A program made the position numbers and the translations under genes. Shown piece after piece: positions 54,801 through 62,743 of a stretch of 64,000 nucleotides of DNA. The stretch is from Sphingobium xenophagum NBRC 107872. GTDB lineage: Bacteria; Pseudomonadota; Alphaproteobacteria; Sphingomonadales; Sphingomonadaceae. Location: assembly GCF_000367345.1 (NCBI RefSeq), contig NZ_BARE01000014.1, forward strand, positions 23,592 through 87,591, read 5' to 3'. The notes beneath the pieces are model-generated. The model had not been told where the DNA came from, did no database searches, and saw nothing but the letters and a program-made list of their open reading frames with translations. Position 1 is the stretch's first letter, and each line of letters starts with the position of its first letter.

Positions 54801-55618
54801 GCGCCGGGATAACGGGTCAGCAGATCCATCCCCGGCAGATAAGGTTCGCCCCGGAAATTCACGCCATTGCCAAAGCGCCCGGCGCAGGTCGCCATCTGCC
54901 GGTCGCACCCCTCCGTCAGCAGCGCCAATGTCCCCGCCGCCACCGCAAAGGCCGGCGGGTCGGCCAGCGTCACCGCGTCCGCCCCATTGTCCGCCACGGC
55001 CTGCACCAGCCCGACATTCGTCCCGCCCAGCCAGCGCAACGTCCCGAACGCATAGTCGCCGGGCGTCAGCCCGGTCGCGGCGACCACCGCCCCGTCCACA
55101 CCCGACACGCTCACCACCCGCCGCCGCGCCGCCATGTCCACCCGGCACGCCCGGTCGCCCAGGGTCGCGCGACAATCGGGTGATGTCGATGGCGCGACCG
55201 CCGCCCCCAGCACCGCCGCCGCGCCGATCAGTTCCGCGCTGAACGCCGCCCCCTTGCGCGCCACCGCGCCAATCTCGCCCCGCGCCAGCGACAGCCACAG
55301 GTCGCCCGGCGCTTCGCCCAAAGCCCCCCATTGCGTTAGCCACACTTCCAGCGCCGCGCCATCCCAGCGCCCCGCCATCAGATCCGCCTCGCTGATCGCA
55401 TCGCTGGAAAGCGCCCCCGCCAGATCGCTATCCTCGCCCTCCAGCCCGATGCCGCTACGGATCGCCGATGGCGTCATCCCCGGCGCGGCGCGATAGGTCA
55501 GCCCGCCGATCAGCAGATCGCGATCATGGCTCGTCAGCCCGATCGTCACCCCGTCCCGCCGCTCGATCCGCCAGCAAAAGGCCAGCGTGACCAGCGGCTG
55601 CTCCAGCGCCTCGATCAT
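54797..55618 (-). CDS. GTA gp13-like hub protein (DUF2163)
   Basis: This 273-residue tail hub protein is of the DUF2163/phage BR0599 type. The C-terminal region has four Cys in DCRATLGDRACRV and GCDRQMATCAGRF, the latter like the Fe-S ligands reported in Rhodobacter GTA gp13, then NGVNFRGEPYLPGMDLL. ATG 55618 overlaps the gp12 stop as ATGA; an upstream ATG at 55624 is possible. Confidence 0.93.
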   Translation of the reverse strand: MIEALEQPLVTLAFCWRIERRDGVTIGLTSHDRDLLIGGLTYRAAPGMTPSAIRSGIGLEGEDSDLAGALSSDAISEADLMAGRWDGAALEVWLTQWGALGEAPGDLWLSLARGEIGAVARKGAAFSAELIGAAAVLGAAVAPSTSPDCRATLGDRACRVDMAARRRVVSVSGVDGAVVAATGLTPGDYAFGTLRWLGGTNVGLVQAVADNGADAVTLADPPAFAVAAGTLALLTEGCDRQMATCAGRFGNGVNFRGEPYLPGMDLLTRYPGA

Positions 55619-57963
55619 GCCCATTCGCGTATCTCCACCAGCGGCACCGACGGCGCTTCCCCGGCGGCAAAGGTCGCGCGGTTGATGTCCAGCCGATCCT
55701 CGGCAAAGCGCACCGGCACGTCGAAGCGAAAGCCAGCGGTCAGCAGCACGCCATCGGCAGGCGCGTCGTCAAAGGCGATGATCCCCATTCCCGCATGGCT
55801 CCACCCGCTGGTCAGTTCCACGCCATCGGCCGCGACCCGGATCGTCCCTGCGACCGGCCGGGTGATGATCCGCGCCTGCGCATCCTCGCCCGCGCCATAA
55901 TAGCGCATCAGCTGGAACGAGGCCTGCACCCCGTCCCCCACGCCCAGCCTCTGGTCGATCGGCCCCGGCGCCTGCCCCGGCGCGCCGCTGCGATCGTCAT
56001 AGGGATCGCTGAACCGGAACCCCCGCGCCGCGCCCCGGCGCGCCCGGAAAAAGCCGATCAGCGTCGCTATGTCCGCCTCGGACCGCACCCCCGGTCCCGC
56101 GTCGAAGGACAGCCGCGCATCCGCCCAGTCGCTGCTGCGCCGTTCATGCCCCGACGGGCTTTCGACGATCTGCGTCGAAAAGGCGGGCGACAGGCTTGCC
56201 TCGCGCCCTATGCCCAGCGGAAAGACAATATCGTCAAAGGCTTGCATCGCACCCTCTCCATTGATCCTGAACGCGGTAAAGCCATCGCGGCACGCCTGGG
56301 GCAGCGCCCAGATGAAGGTCGCCGCCGTCCCCCGGTCCACCGATGCCTGCGCCGCCGCCGCAATCGCGCGCCACTGGCCCGCTTGTTCGGGCAACAGCAC
56401 GAAGCCCGAAAAATAATGCTGCTCCTCGATCGGATAGCCCAGCCGCGCCGTCGCCAGCTCTATGCCCCGCGCCGTCAGCCCTGGCCGCTCCTCCGTCACC
56501 CAGTCATAATCTTCCAGTTGCAGCACATCGAAGGCAGGCGAGGCCCAGCCCAGCGGCATGTTCGCCCGCTTGGCCTGCGGCGCGCGCGGGTCCAAAATCG
56601 TCGGCAGATAGGCCAGCAAATGCGTCACCGCGCCCGGCGCGACCGCCTTCACCGCCGCGCATAAGGCCGCGGTGGACGCCGCCAGCACCGCCCCCGCCTG
56701 ATCCAGCAAAGCGCATTGCGCCTCGTCCAGCGCACCCCAGATGCTCGCAATCGACACCGGACTGCCGCCAAAGGCCGCCCGCGCCGCATCGTCATAAATG
56801 CATATTCGCCCGTCGCCCGGCACGACCCACCACCATGGCTCACCGACCTGAAACAGGATCGGCAAACCGACTTCCAACCCAATGGAAACAAAGGCGCTTG
56901 CGACGGCCTGCACATATCCCATCGCCCCGCCATGCGCGGGCGACAGCAAAGTCGACGGCGGCACCCAGCCAGTCAGCGCCGGGTCGCCATTTTCCGCCCG
57001 CTGCTTCCAGTCGTTCCAGCAATGCGCGTCGAACAGTTCATAGGATAGCGACCAGATGACATCGAAGCCCAGCGCCTTCGCGTGGCGCGCGAAATCCCGG
57101 TGCCATGCCGCGCAGGGCGCGTTCAGCGCCCCGCCGGTCAGACTGACGTACAGCCCCTCCGCGCTGGAAGGATCGGGCCGTTCGAGCCGGAAATAATGGC
57201 TCATGCCCACATAATGGTTGATCGCCCCGCGATAGCCCAGCGCATGGATCGCCGCGACCACACGTTCGGGCGTCTGGTTGAAACAGTCGTCATAGCCGGT
57301 CGCCATCGCCAGCCCATGGTCCGGCACCATGATGTCACCTGTCGCCAGCACGGAACCCGCCCCATCGCACGCCATGTCGGACAGTTCGGCCCAGCCCTCG
57401 ACGCCGCTGGCAAAGGGCGTGTCCCCCGCATCATAATCGGGCGGCACCAGCGATATGAACATCCGGTCCACATCCCCCGCCCACACCGGATCGGCCTCCT
57501 CCGGCAACAGGAACCCGCCGTCCAGCGCCGCGAAATCCAGCGTGATAACCGCGTCTTCCGGCCCACCGTTCGCATAATTCCACAGCCGCACATACCAGGC
57601 GCGCGGATTGCCCGCCGCATCCCGCCCCTCGATCGTCAGCGTCGGCCCATGCGTCTCGTCCAGCGTGCGCAGGCCGCCGCTCCGCCACCGGAACCGCAGC
57701 ACGCATGCCCTGAAATCCCGCGCCGTCTCATAGGCCAGCAGGGGATGGCTCCACCCGTCCACCGCCTCCCAGATCAGCCCCGCCAGATCGCCCGACCCGT
57801 AAAAGGTCGCATCCACCCGCAAGGCATCCGCCCCGGTCGTGACCACGCTCGCCATCATCGGGCGCGGAAAATTGACGGTCCAGTGGCTCGGCGCAAAGCG
57901 CTTCATCCAGCGCGTCTCCTGCCCCCGCCGCGCATCCGCCAGCCAATAGTCCAGCTTCCCCAT
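55615..57963 (-). CDS. GTA gp12-position distal tail protein with large N-terminal domain
   Basis: This 782-residue protein is a fusion. Residues about 580-782 are the DUF2460 distal tail domain (FSTQIVESPSGHERRSSDWA, FFRARRGAARGFRFSDPYDD), which alone is about 200 residues in Rhodobacter GTA. Residues 1-570 are an extra domain starting MGKLDYWLADARRGQETRWM. It has a TIM-barrel-like central part (YRGAINHYVGMSHYFRLE, FDVIWSLSYELFDAHCWNDW, LPILFQVGEPWWWVVPGDGR) resembling sugar-hydrolase folds of tail proteins. It overlaps gp11 by one base and gp13 by four, so it is translated in the operon. Confidence 0.87.
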   Translation of the reverse strand: MGKLDYWLADARRGQETRWMKRFAPSHWTVNFPRPMMASVVTTGADALRVDATFYGSGDLAGLIWEAVDGWSHPLLAYETARDFRACVLRFRWRSGGLRTLDETHGPTLTIEGRDAAGNPRAWYVRLWNYANGGPEDAVITLDFAALDGGFLLPEEADPVWAGDVDRMFISLVPPDYDAGDTPFASGVEGWAELSDMACDGAGSVLATGDIMVPDHGLAMATGYDDCFNQTPERVVAAIHALGYRGAINHYVGMSHYFRLERPDPSSAEGLYVSLTGGALNAPCAAWHRDFARHAKALGFDVIWSLSYELFDAHCWNDWKQRAENGDPALTGWVPPSTLLSPAHGGAMGYVQAVASAFVSIGLEVGLPILFQVGEPWWWVVPGDGRICIYDDAARAAFGGSPVSIASIWGALDEAQCALLDQAGAVLAASTAALCAAVKAVAPGAVTHLLAYLPTILDPRAPQAKRANMPLGWASPAFDVLQLEDYDWVTEERPGLTARGIELATARLGYPIEEQHYFSGFVLLPEQAGQWRAIAAAAQASVDRGTAATFIWALPQACRDGFTAFRINGEGAMQAFDDIVFPLGIGREASLSPAFSTQIVESPSGHERRSSDWADARLSFDAGPGVRSEADIATLIGFFRARRGAARGFRFSDPYDDRSGAPGQAPGPIDQRLGVGDGVQASFQLMRYYGAGEDAQARIITRPVAGTIRVAADGVELTSGWSHAGMGIIAFDDAPADGVLLTAGFRFDVPVRFAEDRLDINRATFAAGEAPSVPLVEIREWA

Positions 57964-58517
57964 CAGCCCAGCGCCCCCTTCACCGCCCGCGCCACCTGCC
58001 GCGCGCTTCGCGCCAGCAGCCGCGCCTCGCTCTCCTGCCCCCGACCATTCACCGCAATGCTCACCCGCACATCGCGCGCGCCACCGCCATGCGCGACCAC
58101 CTGCCCGCTGCTCGTCGGCACGAACATTTCCGGCCCGCGCTCGCCGACCATATAGGCCCGCCCCGGCGCCACCGGCCCGCCCGTCGCCCGTCCCGGCAGC
58201 CCCAATGCCGACGTCAGCAGCGACGCCCCCAGATTGACGAGCCCGCCAGCGCCGCCACCAGCGCCACCCATCGCCCCGCGCAACGCGCTGCCTGCAATCT
58301 CGTCCAGCACGGACAGGGCGATCCGCCGCAAATCCTCAAAACCGAACTTGCCCGTCCGCACCGCGCGCAACAGCCCTTGCTCGATCCGCCGCCCGGCCCG
58401 CTCCGCCCCGTCGCCCAGCGGCCCCTCAATCCCCGCCCGCATCGCCTCCACGTCCCGGCTCAACCCCTGCGTATCGGCCCGAACCCGCACCACCAGCGTC
58501 TCGATTTCCTCGTCCAT
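57963..58517 (-). CDS. GTA gp11-like short tape measure protein
   Basis: This 184-residue protein reads MDEEIETLVVRVRADTQGLS and is helical through about residue 80, with a glycine-rich GAMGGAGGGAGGLV stretch. The tape-measure C-terminal piece is RATGGPVAPGRAYMVGERGP. The short length implies a short tail. GGGAG precedes ATG 58517 at ideal spacing; a GTG start at 58526 is possible. The stop overlaps the gp12 start by one base. Confidence 0.88.
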   Translation of the reverse strand: MDEEIETLVVRVRADTQGLSRDVEAMRAGIEGPLGDGAERAGRRIEQGLLRAVRTGKFGFEDLRRIALSVLDEIAGSALRGAMGGAGGGAGGLVNLGASLLTSALGLPGRATGGPVAPGRAYMVGERGPEMFVPTSSGQVVAHGGGARDVRVSIAVNGRGQESEARLLARSARQVARAVKGALG

Positions 58518-58541
58518 CCGGGTCACTCCCTTTCAATTTCC

Positions 58542-58682
58542 GTTCGCCCTGAGCGAAGTCGAAGGGCCGAACGGCACTGGGTCAATCCGGCATCGCCCCC
58601 GCCACCTGAACCCAGTGCTCCCGCGCAGGCGGGAGCCCAGTCCCGCCCTCTCGCCTGTGCTCCCGCGCAGGCGAGAGCACGC
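58542..58682. repeat. Two palindromes between gp10-group and gp11
   Basis: CCGTTCG-CTGAGC family hairpin at 58542-58576, then paired CTCCCGCGCAGGCGGGAG motifs at 58619-58636 and 58663-58680. They break an otherwise overlapping operon by 172 bases, so they lie inside the GTA operon and may reduce read-through. Confidence 0.75.
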
Positions 58683-58689
58683 CGCGCTG

Positions 58690-58887
58690 CTAGTCCGGCA
58701 TCGCCCCCATCAACCGCTTCAGCTCATGCCCATCCACCCCCGCATCGACCGCCTCGTCCCCGCGCGCGGCCGCCAGCACCGCCGCCAGTTCAGCGGGCGT
58801 CGCGCGCCAGAATTCATCGGGCCGCCAGCCCAGCAGCCACCCGGCCACCCCGGCGAGCCGCGCCGCGCCTTGCGCAAAGCGCGTCAT
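58690..58887 (-). CDS. Phage tail assembly chaperone (gp10.1-like)
   Basis: The 65-residue protein MTRFAQGAARLAGVAGWLLG continues WRPDEFWRATPAELAAVLAA. It matches the small TAC proteins encoded between tail tube and tape measure genes. ATGA overlap with gp10 shows coupling. It may be made by programmed fusion in other phages; no slippery site is evident here. Confidence 0.85.
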   Translation of the reverse strand: MTRFAQGAARLAGVAGWLLGWRPDEFWRATPAELAAVLAAARGDEAVDAGVDGHELKRLMGAMPD

Positions 58888-59207
58888 TTGCCCGCCAATA
58901 TCTGCTGCAAAATCGCCTTGAGCACCGGCGTCACCTTGGCCAGTCCCACCGCCAGGATCGCCTCGCCCAGCGTATCGCGATCCATCCGGTCGCGATCGAC
59001 CAGGCAATGCCAGAACAATGCCACCAGATCGCCCAGCGACAGCTTGCCGTCCGCCGCCCGCTCCACCAGCGCGAACAGCGGCCCCAGTTCCGCCTCCGCC
59101 GCCACCAGCGCCGCAAAACTCGGCCGCAACGCCAGCATGTCGCCGCCAATCGCCAGCGCCGCCTCGCCCCGTTCGGGATTTGGGCGCTCCGCCTTAGCCC
59201 CGCTCAT
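58884..59207 (-). CDS. GTA gp10-like tail assembly chaperone
   Basis: This 107-residue GTA-family protein (Phage_TAC_11 type) contains GGDMLALRPSFAALVAAEAE, ERAADGKLSLGDLVALFWHC and a final helix VTPVLKAILQQILAGK. It keeps the tape measure soluble during tail assembly. ATGA overlaps on both sides (gp9 before, gp10.1 after). Confidence 0.88.
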   Translation of the reverse strand: MSGAKAERPNPERGEAALAIGGDMLALRPSFAALVAAEAELGPLFALVERAADGKLSLGDLVALFWHCLVDRDRMDRDTLGEAILAVGLAKVTPVLKAILQQILAGK

Positions 59208-59611
59208 TCCGACACCACCGCGCCGGAGCTTTCCAGGCTCAGCGCATAATTGCGCTCGCCATTATAGTCCCCGGCATAGTCGAGCCGCGTCACCAGAAAG
59301 CGCCCGCGCATCCGCTCGCCGCTCTCGAAACTCAGCTCATAATCCTCGATCGTGCCGGACAGCGCATGGTTGCGGATTGCCACCTCCGCCGCCGATCCGG
59401 TGAACAGCCCCGCCGCCGACACGCTGACCGATCGCACCCCCGCGCCCGACAGCAATTCGCGCCACCCGCCCGAATCCTTGGACGTGATGTTCACCGCCTC
59501 GCCATTCACGGACAATTGCGTAGTGCGCATCCCCGCAACCGTGGCATATGTTGCCGGAATGTTGCCATCACCAACCTTCAACAGAAACGCACTTCCCTTT
59601 TCGACGCCCAT
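59204..59611 (-). CDS. GTA gp9-like major tail tube protein
   Basis: This 135-residue major tail protein is of TP901-1 type. It has GSAFLLKVGDGNIPATYATV, then MRTTQLSVNGEAVNITSKDS and GGWRELLSGAGVRSVSVSAA, followed by GTIEDYELSFESGERMRGRF, all typical tube-protein blocks. It stacks as hexamers into the tail tube. It starts just after the plus-strand insert that separates it from gp8. Confidence 0.92.
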   Translation of the reverse strand: MGVEKGSAFLLKVGDGNIPATYATVAGMRTTQLSVNGEAVNITSKDSGGWRELLSGAGVRSVSVSAAGLFTGSAAEVAIRNHALSGTIEDYELSFESGERMRGRFLVTRLDYAGDYNGERNYALSLESSGAVVSE

Positions 59612-59665
59612 GGCGCATCCTTTCTTCCGATAAAGCGTGCAAAACGCTGGTTAAGGAGAGTCTCA

Positions 59666-59995
59666 ATGATCTTCATCGCACCGCTTATGTTGCTGGTCAC
59701 AACCGCAGCCGCCGCCCCCGCCGATCCTGTCGGCATGGGTCGCAAGGCCTATTCGCAATGCCTGTCGGCCCAGATTCAGCCGGGCCTGGAAAAGAAGCTG
59801 ACGCTGGGCGATTTTCAGACCGACATGAAAAAGACCTGCGCCGCCAAGGAAACCGCCTTCCGCACCGCGATCGTCGCGGCGGACAAGGCTGACGGCATGT
59901 CCGAAAAAGCCGCGCAGGCCGACGCCGACGACCAGATTTCGGAATATGTCGACAAGATCACCGCGGAATATGAGGATTACAACGCGCCGGGCTGA
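59666..59995 (+). CDS. Small secreted protein inside GTA cluster, opposite strand
   Basis: This 109-residue precursor has signal MIFIAPLMLLVTTAAAAPAD and two Cys (AYSQCLSAQIQ and KKTCAAKE). A helical acidic tail follows (GMSEKAAQADADDQISEYVD, KITAEYEDYNAPG). AAGGAG precedes ATG 59666. GC content and codons look like the chromosome. No named family is recognised. It is oriented against the GTA operon and sits between gp9 and gp8. Confidence 0.8.
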   Translation: MIFIAPLMLLVTTAAAAPADPVGMGRKAYSQCLSAQIQPGLEKKLTLGDFQTDMKKTCAAKETAFRTAIVAADKADGMSEKAAQADADDQISEYVDKITAEYEDYNAPG

Positions 59996-60020
59996 AGCAG
60001 CAGTTTGCCAGCGTCACGCC

Positions 60021-60107
60021 GTGCATGCTGATCACCTACGAGAGTATTCATCGCTCAAAGAGGCAGAGAGCATGGTCTACAAACTTGTGTCAGCGCAAAA
60101 GCAGTGA
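60021..60107 (+). pseudogene. Probable 3' stub of a lost upstream gene
   Basis: Before the 341-residue gene, a frame reads VHADHLREYSSLKEAESMVY and KLVSAQKQ, then stops at TGA overlapping the next start as GTGA (60104-60107). The protein-like helix and the classic overlap suggest the last residues of a neighbouring gene that was truncated on arrival. Alternatively it is a leader peptide from ATG 60072. Confidence 0.45.
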
Positions 60108-61129
60108 GCGATAAATCGATACAAGAGAAATTCATTCGGGAGATTTCGTTAAATCTCTTGGGTTCTCAATCGGTTTTCAAGCCTTCACATTACGGCATGG
60201 GAAAAGAACCAGCTGACCTTGTTTGGGCGGCGGGTCGCTGCGTTGCCATCATGTACATGACCTCTGGCAAATCCGACTTCGAGAAAAAGCGCAGGCATAA
60301 CCATGCACAGATGCATGAATGGATTCGAAATTGGCAGCAAGGGCAGGTGCTTCAGGGGCCGAAAATCGCTCTAGGCTATGGCGATGTAGACTACATCGTT
60401 GGCATATCTATCGTTGGCGGCTTCCAATGCGGTTCAATGATAGATGACACACAGGTCAAGTACGGCGAATCCAACCATCGATTTGGAAAACAAAAGCTCT
60501 ATGCCTGTGCAACAATATCGGATTCGGTTTTTTTGCGCTTATCCAAGAGAAGTGTGGGCATCCGCGACATAATCCATTTCTTCGATTATCTACGCGGTCG
60601 CGGGGATGTGGTCAGCGATGAGGACGCCATTGCATGGATTGACCACTGGGAACAGGCGCAGGCGGCTCAAGCCCGGAATTGCTTTGAGCCGATACTGCCG
60701 CCAAGTGAATCTCTAAATGAAGCTTGGCAACAAACCCGAATGCTGTTCCATGCGATAAGGACTCAGCCTATCGGCGAAGGATATGTAAATCATGGGCTAA
60801 CGTTAGATTTATCCATGGGCGATGCAGTCTGGCTAAGCGTTGCGGAACGCTCGCTTGCTCTGCAAATCGCTTCTCCTGGAGAAACCGGACCTGTACTCAT
60901 AGGATCTAGCAGAGGAGTAAGCGTTTATCATTTAAATGTTTTAGTCGCTGCCCAAACCAAGTTTATACCAAAACATGCAGTTTATTTTCAAAGGCCAGGT
61001 ATTACGATGATTTCCTCGTTAGATTTTGGCACTGATAATCCTGTCAGAATGTTTTTTATCGGTGGGAATTATTTTGGAACTGGCGTTTACAATGCTCTAG
61101 ATGAATTTCGACAGAAGATGGCAGCTTAA
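60104..61129 (+). CDS. Unknown AT-rich protein inserted in GTA cluster
   Basis: This 341-residue protein of unknown function starts at GTG. N-terminal region: MSDKSIQEKFIREISLNLLG, GMGKEPADLVWAAGRCVAIM, FEKKRRHNHAQMHEWIRNWQ. C-terminal: GFQCGSMIDDTQVKY, IRDIIHFFDYLRGR, VYHLNVLVAAQTKFIPKHAV, MFFIGGNYFGTGVYNALDEF. EPADLVW at residues 35-41 lies where nuclease-like PD-(D/E)xK proteins have their acidic strand, but a catalytic Lys is not clear, so this is only a hint. Codon and base use differ from the neighbours (21 G/C in the 60 bases from 60961), marking a transferred gene. No signal peptide. Confidence 0.75.
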   Translation: MSDKSIQEKFIREISLNLLGSQSVFKPSHYGMGKEPADLVWAAGRCVAIMYMTSGKSDFEKKRRHNHAQMHEWIRNWQQGQVLQGPKIALGYGDVDYIVGISIVGGFQCGSMIDDTQVKYGESNHRFGKQKLYACATISDSVFLRLSKRSVGIRDIIHFFDYLRGRGDVVSDEDAIAWIDHWEQAQAAQARNCFEPILPPSESLNEAWQQTRMLFHAIRTQPIGEGYVNHGLTLDLSMGDAVWLSVAERSLALQIASPGETGPVLIGSSRGVSVYHLNVLVAAQTKFIPKHAVYFQRPGITMISSLDFGTDNPVRMFFIGGNYFGTGVYNALDEFRQKMAA

Positions 61130-61192
61130 AAAGACCCCAAGCCGGCACCCATTCCTGTCGCGTCAGGGCTTGGACCCGTTGATGTGAACTTC

Positions 61193-61594
61193 TCACCCCT
61201 CCCACACCGCCCGCAACCGATAATCCACCACCGCCGACCAGCCCGCGCCCTGCCGCGCAACCCGCGCCACCCGTGACCGCACCAGCCGCGCCGTGACCAC
61301 CCGCCACCCCTCGCGCACCGCCACGCCCGCCAGCACCGGGTCGATCCGCGCGATCATCCCCGCCAGCCGCGCCGGCGTCTCGCCACCGTCATGCAGGCCG
61401 ATCGTCAGCCGCAACTCGCGCCCCGCCACATCCTTGCCGCCCCAGTCCGCGCCGATGCACTCGCCCACCACGCCATAGGGCTGGCTGGCCCGCACCGGAT
61501 CGCCGTCGAACAGGCCGTTCAGCCCGTCCATCAACAGCGTGTCCGCCCGCAACGCATCGATCACCGCCGCGCGCACCGCCACTTCAGCGCTCAT
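61193..61594 (-). CDS. GTA gp8-like tail terminator (DUF3168)
   Basis: The 133-residue protein MSAEVAVRAAVIDALRADTL has the DUF3168 layout: DGDPVRASQPYGVVGECIGA, ELRLTIGLHDGGETPARLAG and a basic end VVDYRLRAVWEG. It caps the tail tube. ATGA overlap with the gp7-position gene. In other GTAs gp9 follows at once; here a plus-strand insert follows instead. Confidence 0.9.
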   Translation of the reverse strand: MSAEVAVRAAVIDALRADTLLMDGLNGLFDGDPVRASQPYGVVGECIGADWGGKDVAGRELRLTIGLHDGGETPARLAGMIARIDPVLAGVAVREGWRVVTARLVRSRVARVARQGAGWSAVVDYRLRAVWEG

Positions 61595-61782
61595 AGTCCG
61601 CCCCTCCCCGCTTCCCGCAGCGCCATATCCCGCCACCAGCGTGCCACCAGGCCGCGCCCGGACGCCCGCACCAGTTCGCCCTAGATACTGACGTCCAGCC
61701 CCGCCTCATCCAGCGCCGCCGCCACCGCTGCCCGTCGCCGCGCCGCCCGCTGCGCCACCATCCGCGCCAGCGCCGCCCTCAT
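61591..61782 (-). pseudogene. gp7-position small head-tail gene with in-frame amber
   Basis: Frame from ATG 61782 (overlapping gp6 stop as ATGA): MRAALARMVAQRAARRRAAV, AAALDEAGLDVSI, amber TAG at 61683-61681 (codon 34), then GELVRASGRGLVARWW, RDMALREAGRGGL and TGA overlapping the gp8 ATG. Overlaps at both ends fix this as one 64-codon gene. TAG replaces what is probably GAG (one base). The product after the stop contains the SGRGLVARWWRD segment typical of small phage head-completion proteins. Confidence 0.8.
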
Positions 61783-62315
61783 CGCAACCGCATCCGCCGC
61801 CATGGCCGCCACAGCGCGCTCACCACGGCGGGGGGCGCGGCCCCTTCCGTCCCGCGCGCGGAAAAATGCTCCGCCGCCAACCGCACGATCCCCTGCCGCA
61901 ATGCTTCGGGCAGGCCGTTCATCTCGCTCGCCATGCCCGCCGAATAGCGCACCAGCAATCGCCGCCCGCCGCCCGCGCGCATCGATCGCACCCACCCCTC
62001 GCCGGTCGCATCGATGTCGATCGCATAGCCATCGACCGGCAGGGCGACCGCCATGCCATCCGCCTCCACCGCCTCGACGCTCTCGATTCCCACCACGGGC
62101 CGCGCCGTCAGCCGCTGCCAGCTCCCATCGCCCGCCACCATCTCCTGCGCGCCCCGCACGATCAGCCACTGCCCGACAAATTGCTCGCACAGCGCCGACG
62201 CGCTGCGCAGCAACCCGGCCAGCACCCCATCCTCGCCACTCGTTTCGATCCGCAAATAGGCCTTCAGCTCGGCCAGCGACGCCGCCAGCGTCCCGCTCTC
62301 ATCCTGCGCCAGCAT
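61779..62315 (-). CDS. GTA gp6-like head-tail connector
   Basis: This 178-residue adaptor begins MLAQDESGTLAASLAELKAY, then LRIETSGEDGVLAGLLRSAS and ALCEQFVGQWLIVRG, the gp6/HK97 connector opening. The C-terminal end is LPEALRQGIVRLAAEHFSAR. It bridges portal and tail. The ATG at 62315 overlaps the previous stop (TGATG). A longer frame of 277 residues from 62612 overlaps another gene and is not used. Confidence 0.9.
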   Translation of the reverse strand: MLAQDESGTLAASLAELKAYLRIETSGEDGVLAGLLRSASALCEQFVGQWLIVRGAQEMVAGDGSWQRLTARPVVGIESVEAVEADGMAVALPVDGYAIDIDATGEGWVRSMRAGGGRRLLVRYSAGMASEMNGLPEALRQGIVRLAAEHFSARGTEGAAPPAVVSALWRPWRRMRLR

Positions 62316-62593
62316 CAGCATTCCTCCACCCGAAATGTCACCGACCGCGCATCCACCTGCCCGTCGGACAAAGTGACCCGGTTCGTCAGTCGATAGAGCC
62401 GCCCGATCAGCCCGCCGCTCACCCGCACGCTGGTCCGCAAGCCCTCGAACGCGGAAGCCTCCACGCTCAATCCGCCCGCTTCGACCGGCGCCACGCTCCA
62501 CAGGCTGGCGACGATGCTCTGCCCCGCCAGATGGGCGGACCAGTCGATCCCATGATCGATGCTGCTGTCGGCATCCTTCAGATACAGGCTCAT
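62315..62593 (-). CDS. Small phage adaptor-like protein between gp5 and gp6
   Basis: This 92-residue protein begins MSLYLKDADSSIDHGIDWSA, continues HLAGQSIVASLWSVAPVEAG and ends VTLSDGQVDARSVTFRVEEC. The pattern D-x-x-I-D-x-x-x-D-W resembles short phage adaptor proteins annotated beside connectors. It starts after the repeat at 62649 and overlaps gp6 by one base. Rhodobacter GTA has no gene here. Confidence 0.72.
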   Translation of the reverse strand: MSLYLKDADSSIDHGIDWSAHLAGQSIVASLWSVAPVEAGGLSVEASAFEGLRTSVRVSGGLIGRLYRLTNRVTLSDGQVDARSVTFRVEEC

Positions 62594-62648
62594 CGCCGCT
62601 TGCTCCCCCCAAACAAAAAGGGGGAAGGCCAAACGCCTCCCCCCAAAA

Positions 62649-62726
62649 CCTTCTCCCCTGGGGGGAGAAGGATACGCAGCCTTACTGGCACAGCCAGTTA
62701 GGCGAAGCTGGATGAGGGGGCACAAC
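62649..62726. repeat. CCTTCTCCCC repeat, copy upstream of adaptor gene
   Basis: ACCTTCTCCCCTGGGGGGAG hairpin followed by GATACGCAGCCTT and a TGGCACAGCCA palindrome. The same sequence order recurs at 63941 to the window end, so the capsid gene is flanked by two direct copies. Confidence 0.82.
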
Positions 62727-62743
62727 GCCGGCCCCCTCGCCCG

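Noticed and set aside
58884..58887. Programmed frameshift between gp10 and gp10.1 chaperones
   Set aside because: The two genes overlap by ATGA with separate starts and no slippery heptamer was seen.
61681..62190. Long Arg/Gly-rich 169-residue minus frame
   Set aside because: Most of it is a shadow of gp6; only its last third is the gp7-position gene start, annotated separately with the amber.
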